From Coprococcus_C hominis (GTDB taxonomy: Bacteria > Bacillota > Clostridia > Lachnospirales > Lachnospiraceae): 64,000 nucleotides of DNA. The translations under genes and the position numbers were made by a program. The notes under the pieces were generated by a model. That model was not told where the DNA came from, searched no databases, and saw nothing but the letters and a program-made list of their open reading frames with translations. Shown here piece by piece: positions 62,373-64,000 of this stretch. Numbering within the stretch: position 1 is the stretch's first letter; each line of letters begins with the position of its first letter. The stretch is taken from the NCBI RefSeq assembly GCF_020687505.1, contig NZ_JAJEQT010000004.1, one strand, 5' to 3'.

Positions 62373-62945
62373 TTAATTTTTACATTTGGGTGGGGCGGAA
62401 ATTTTCATAAGAAGATATGTAACAGGATTTCCAATCATTGCTTGTCCCAACACACACCCAAGTGTATTATCAAAGATATCATCAAATTCAAACAAGCCCC
62501 GGCACAGCCAAAGCTGCAAGCCTTCAATACTTGTAGAAATCAGAATTCCAGTAACCAACGCCCGCCAAATACCTCGTTTCCGTCCACTCGCAAGCGGCAG
62601 CAATGCACCAATCGGAACAAACAACGCAATATTCAGCAGAATCTCCCAAAACAAGCTATGTGTATATCCCTCTTCAAAGGCATGATACACTACCTTCCAC
62701 GACCAGAACCATTCATACTCCGCCTGCCTTGTCCCTGGCTGCCGCATAAACACAGTCGAACCAAATACAAGCATCAGATATGTCACAAGCAATAACACTG
62801 AAACCGCCTGCACCCAACGAATATGCTTGCGTAGCACTTGTATCAATAAAATGGCTGTTACTCCTATCAAAACCGAGAAAAATACAACCGCTTCAAACGC
62901 GGTCCACTCTGGATAATATTTTATAAATATCTGATTGAGATCCAT
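62373..62945 (-). CDS. VanZ-like membrane protein
   Basis: 190 residues from the ATG at 62945, with AAGGGGAAAC. Four or five membrane helices (FEAVVFFSVLIGVTAILLIQ, SVLLLVTYLMLVFGSTVF, ILLNIALFVPIGALLPLA, LVTGILISTSIEGLQLWL). VanZ marks are NIALFVPIGALLP, SIEGLQLW and FEFDDIFDNTLGCVLG. The function is unknown for most such proteins. An extended -10 promoter (TGC TATACT, -10 at 62972-62967) lies just upstream. It converges with the M23 peptidase gene, 30 bases away. Confidence 0.88.
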   Translation of the reverse strand: MDLNQIFIKYYPEWTAFEAVVFFSVLIGVTAILLIQVLRKHIRWVQAVSVLLLVTYLMLVFGSTVFMRQPGTRQAEYEWFWSWKVVYHAFEEGYTHSLFWEILLNIALFVPIGALLPLASGRKRGIWRALVTGILISTSIEGLQLWLCRGLFEFDDIFDNTLGCVLGQAMIGNPVTYLLMKISAPPKCKN

Positions 62946-62966
62946 ATGTTTCCCCTTTCCTTGTGT

Positions 62967-62972
62967 AGTATA
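62967..62972 (-). promoter_or_regulatory. Extended -10 promoter of the VanZ-like gene
   Basis: Minus-strand TATACT with TG one base upstream of it. Leader of about 15-20 nt before the start codon. No clear -35. Confidence 0.5.
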
Positions 62973-63149
62973 GCACAAGTTTTTATCCTCAGATATAACC
63001 TGTATTTTTTATCAAAATTACAAAAACCTGGCTTGACGATTCTGCATGAAATATAGCAGAAAATGCACGAAAGTGAAAAAATATGCTCTCCAGCGCGTCA
63101 ATTGTGCCACCCCCCTTGTTTTTTCTTCCACTTATGTTACGATAAATGT

Positions 63150-63272
63150 GTTCAAAGCAAACACCTTTGGACATCTTGGGGAGAGGATGAGTTGCTGATG
63201 TTCGGAAGCAGCTCAGATGTGTGTTTTATATAGAAATACCGTGTGGATTGGGGAATCCACACGGTATTTTGC
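63150..63272 (+). ncRNA. Candidate small RNA in the 374-base gap
   Basis: The gap 62946-63319 has no gene I would accept. A plus-strand promoter-like pair TTGTTT (63116-63121), 16 bases, TACGAT (63138-63143) would start an RNA near 63150 that ends at the 15-bp hairpin at 63235-63268. Between them a hairpin GAGTTGCT / AGCAGCTC (63189-63214) is visible. An 11-codon frame (63200-63235) is too short to credit. Family unknown. Confidence 0.25.
63235..63271. terminator. Perfect 15-bp hairpin terminator
   Basis: Arms 63235-63249 and 63254-63268 (AATACCGTGTGGATT / AATCCACACGGTATT) with loop GGGG, followed by TTT on the plus strand and TTTCTATAT on the minus strand. It can serve the SecB-like operon on the minus strand and any plus-strand transcript. 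Confidence 0.85.
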
Positions 63273-63319
63273 GTTACTGTTTTAATTTGATGTGTTTTGA
63301 CCTATAGCTTAGTCAAATA

Positions 63320-63751
63320 TTATTCTGACAAACCTTTATAGTAATCAATTACGTTTACAAACGGAATAACAACTTTTCCGCTGTCAAAAATATTAGATGT
63401 TATCGATTCTATTTTTCCTCTTGCAATGCTAATCAGAGCTGCAGCTCCATTTATGATTACAAGCTGTTTAAAATCTTCTTCCTCAGTATTTTTTTCTGAT
63501 AGGAATGCTCCTTCTAAAGATAGTTCTAATTTAAAATTTCGATCTTCTGCCTGCTCTATCTCTACTTCAAAATCTATAGCCATTTGCGAAAAAAGGCCTT
63601 CGTCAATATTTTCAAAACTAGGCTCATTAATATTAAGACCAAAACTTCTTTTTGCCTCTTTTTGAACATTCACTATGTTATTTTCAACAGAAATCTCTTT
63701 AATCGTTGTACCAACTAACTTTATTCCTGTTGCAATTCGATTTAACTCCAT
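63320..63751 (-). CDS. SecB-like chaperone, probably of a toxin-antitoxin system
   Basis: 143 residues. The second half matches the SecB fold: FEVEIEQAEDRNFKLELSLEG strands, then NGAAALISIARGKIESITSN, where A-R and the S/T-S turn correspond to the YARE..I..MVSRGTF of SecB, and VVIPFVNVIDYYKGL for LAPVNFDALF. Firmicutes do not use canonical SecB for export. Here it starts inside the stop of an XRE-type regulator (TAATG overlap), so they are coupled. That arrangement is the toxin-antitoxin-chaperone type, in which the chaperone stabilises the antitoxin. Export chaperone use is the alternative. Confidence 0.75.
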   Translation of the reverse strand: MELNRIATGIKLVGTTIKEISVENNIVNVQKEAKRSFGLNINEPSFENIDEGLFSQMAIDFEVEIEQAEDRNFKLELSLEGAFLSEKNTEEEDFKQLVIINGAAALISIARGKIESITSNIFDSGKVVIPFVNVIDYYKGLSE

Positions 63752-64000
63752 TATGCAATCGCCCCCTTATCATATACAAGTCGTAAATAACCATTATCCC
63801 GTCTTTTCTTTCCTACCTTTTCGCTCTCCCATTCCACAATATTATAATCAGATTTTACACATGGTTTATCCAAACTAACAAATAATTTCAAGTTTGTCTT
63901 TTGACAAATTTCATTTAATGTTCTTATCGTGAAATTATATTCCCTACTTTCCCACTTAGAAACCATTGCCTGCGTTACGCCCATATATTCAGCAAACTTT
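63751..64000 (-). CDS. XRE-family antitoxin-like regulator with C-terminal extension (cut by window edge)
   Basis: The open frame continues past the right edge; the ATG at 63984 lies inside the helix-turn-helix and is not the start. Visible: EYMGVTQAMVSKWESREYN (recognition helix), TIRTLNEICQKTNLKLFVSL (HigA-type end of the fold), then about 40 residues (SDYNIVEWESEKVGKKRRDN, then GYLRLVYDKGAIA) beyond the usual domain. In toxin-antitoxin-chaperone systems such a tail with aromatic residues is the chaperone-addiction segment. The SecB-like gene follows with one base overlap. The toxin gene, if present, would be right of the window. Confidence 0.75.
   Translation of the reverse strand, partial: KFAEYMGVTQAMVSKWESREYNFTIRTLNEICQKTNLKLFVSLDKPCVKSDYNIVEWESEKVGKKRRDNGYLRLVYDKGAIA

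Noticed and set aside
63200..63235. 11-codon plus-strand frame as a signalling peptide gene
   Set aside because: Too short, poor ribosome site spacing and no peptide-processing genes nearby.

Overview
The window reads as chromosome of a motile, anaerobic Gram-positive bacterium of the Clostridia, most likely the family Lachnospiraceae. This rests on the Bacillus-type flagellar gene order (mreB-flgF-flgG, comFC-yvyF-flgM-flgN-flgK-flgL-fliW-csrA-hag), an S-box (SAM-I) riboswitch before metK, clostridial ChW repeats, CDP-glycerol enzymes, strong AGGAGG ribosome sites, and SigD-type promoters of the form TAAA/TTAA-N16/17-CCGATAT. I cannot name a species. Nearly everything is on the minus strand; only a lipoprotein gene (41.7 kb) and a peptidase gene (61.6 kb) are on the plus strand. 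I see no insertion sequences, tRNA, rRNA or CRISPR arrays.

Layout from left to right (transcription runs right to left). 0-8.4 kb: a visibly AT-rich surface-glycan cluster with GT2 and DXD-type glycosyltransferases and two radical SAM proteins. Six of its proteins share one extra Rossmann-like module. It ends with a CDP-glycerol glycerophosphotransferase homologue. 8.4-8.6 kb: a candidate SigD promoter, two hairpins with GGA loops and a strong terminator. 8.6-20 kb: a glycerophosphodiesterase, a cytidylyltransferase/oxidoreductase fusion, a 1777-residue LicD-transferase-propeller protein, a CgeB-like glycosyltransferase and a Maf (DUF115) flagellin glycosyltransferase. Together these look like a flagellin or envelope modification island in which glycerol-phosphate chemistry is probable.

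20-40.5 kb: flagellin 1 with a CsrA-type leader, fliT/fliS/fliD/flaG, csrA-fliW, flgL, two tandem flgK genes, flgN and flgM (with its own SigD promoter), then yvyF, comFC, recD2, a FlgJ-like rod protein, flgG, flgF, mreB and a PAS/GAF sensor without an output domain. 40.5-42.5 kb: a DivIVA-like coiled-coil protein in which all eleven cysteines lie on an exact 11-residue lattice, and a lipoprotein. 42.5-51.2 kb: housekeeping genes metG, murA, pyrI, pyrB, a non-canonical carbamoyltransferase, metK under a SAM riboswitch, a VanZ-like protein and a HIT protein.

51.3-56.9 kb: a second flagellar locus with a FliS-like chaperone, a larger flagellin 2 and a 1093-residue protein with a FliK-like C-terminus, headed by a SigD promoter and five 14-bp tandem repeats. 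57-63 kb: a secreted ChW-repeat protein, an aldose-epimerase-like protein, a small Ig-like protein, a G5/M23 peptidase and a second VanZ-like protein. 63.3-64 kb: a SecB-like chaperone translationally coupled to a truncated XRE regulator, most simply the left part of a toxin-antitoxin-chaperone module whose toxin would lie beyond the right edge.

The most notable points are the LicD-(transferase-propeller)x2 giant protein, the 11-residue cysteine lattice, the shared Rossmann module in the glycan cluster, the possible CsrA-binding RNA at 8.4-8.55 kb, and the SecB/antitoxin pair. All functional statements come from reading motifs by eye; no database search was run.
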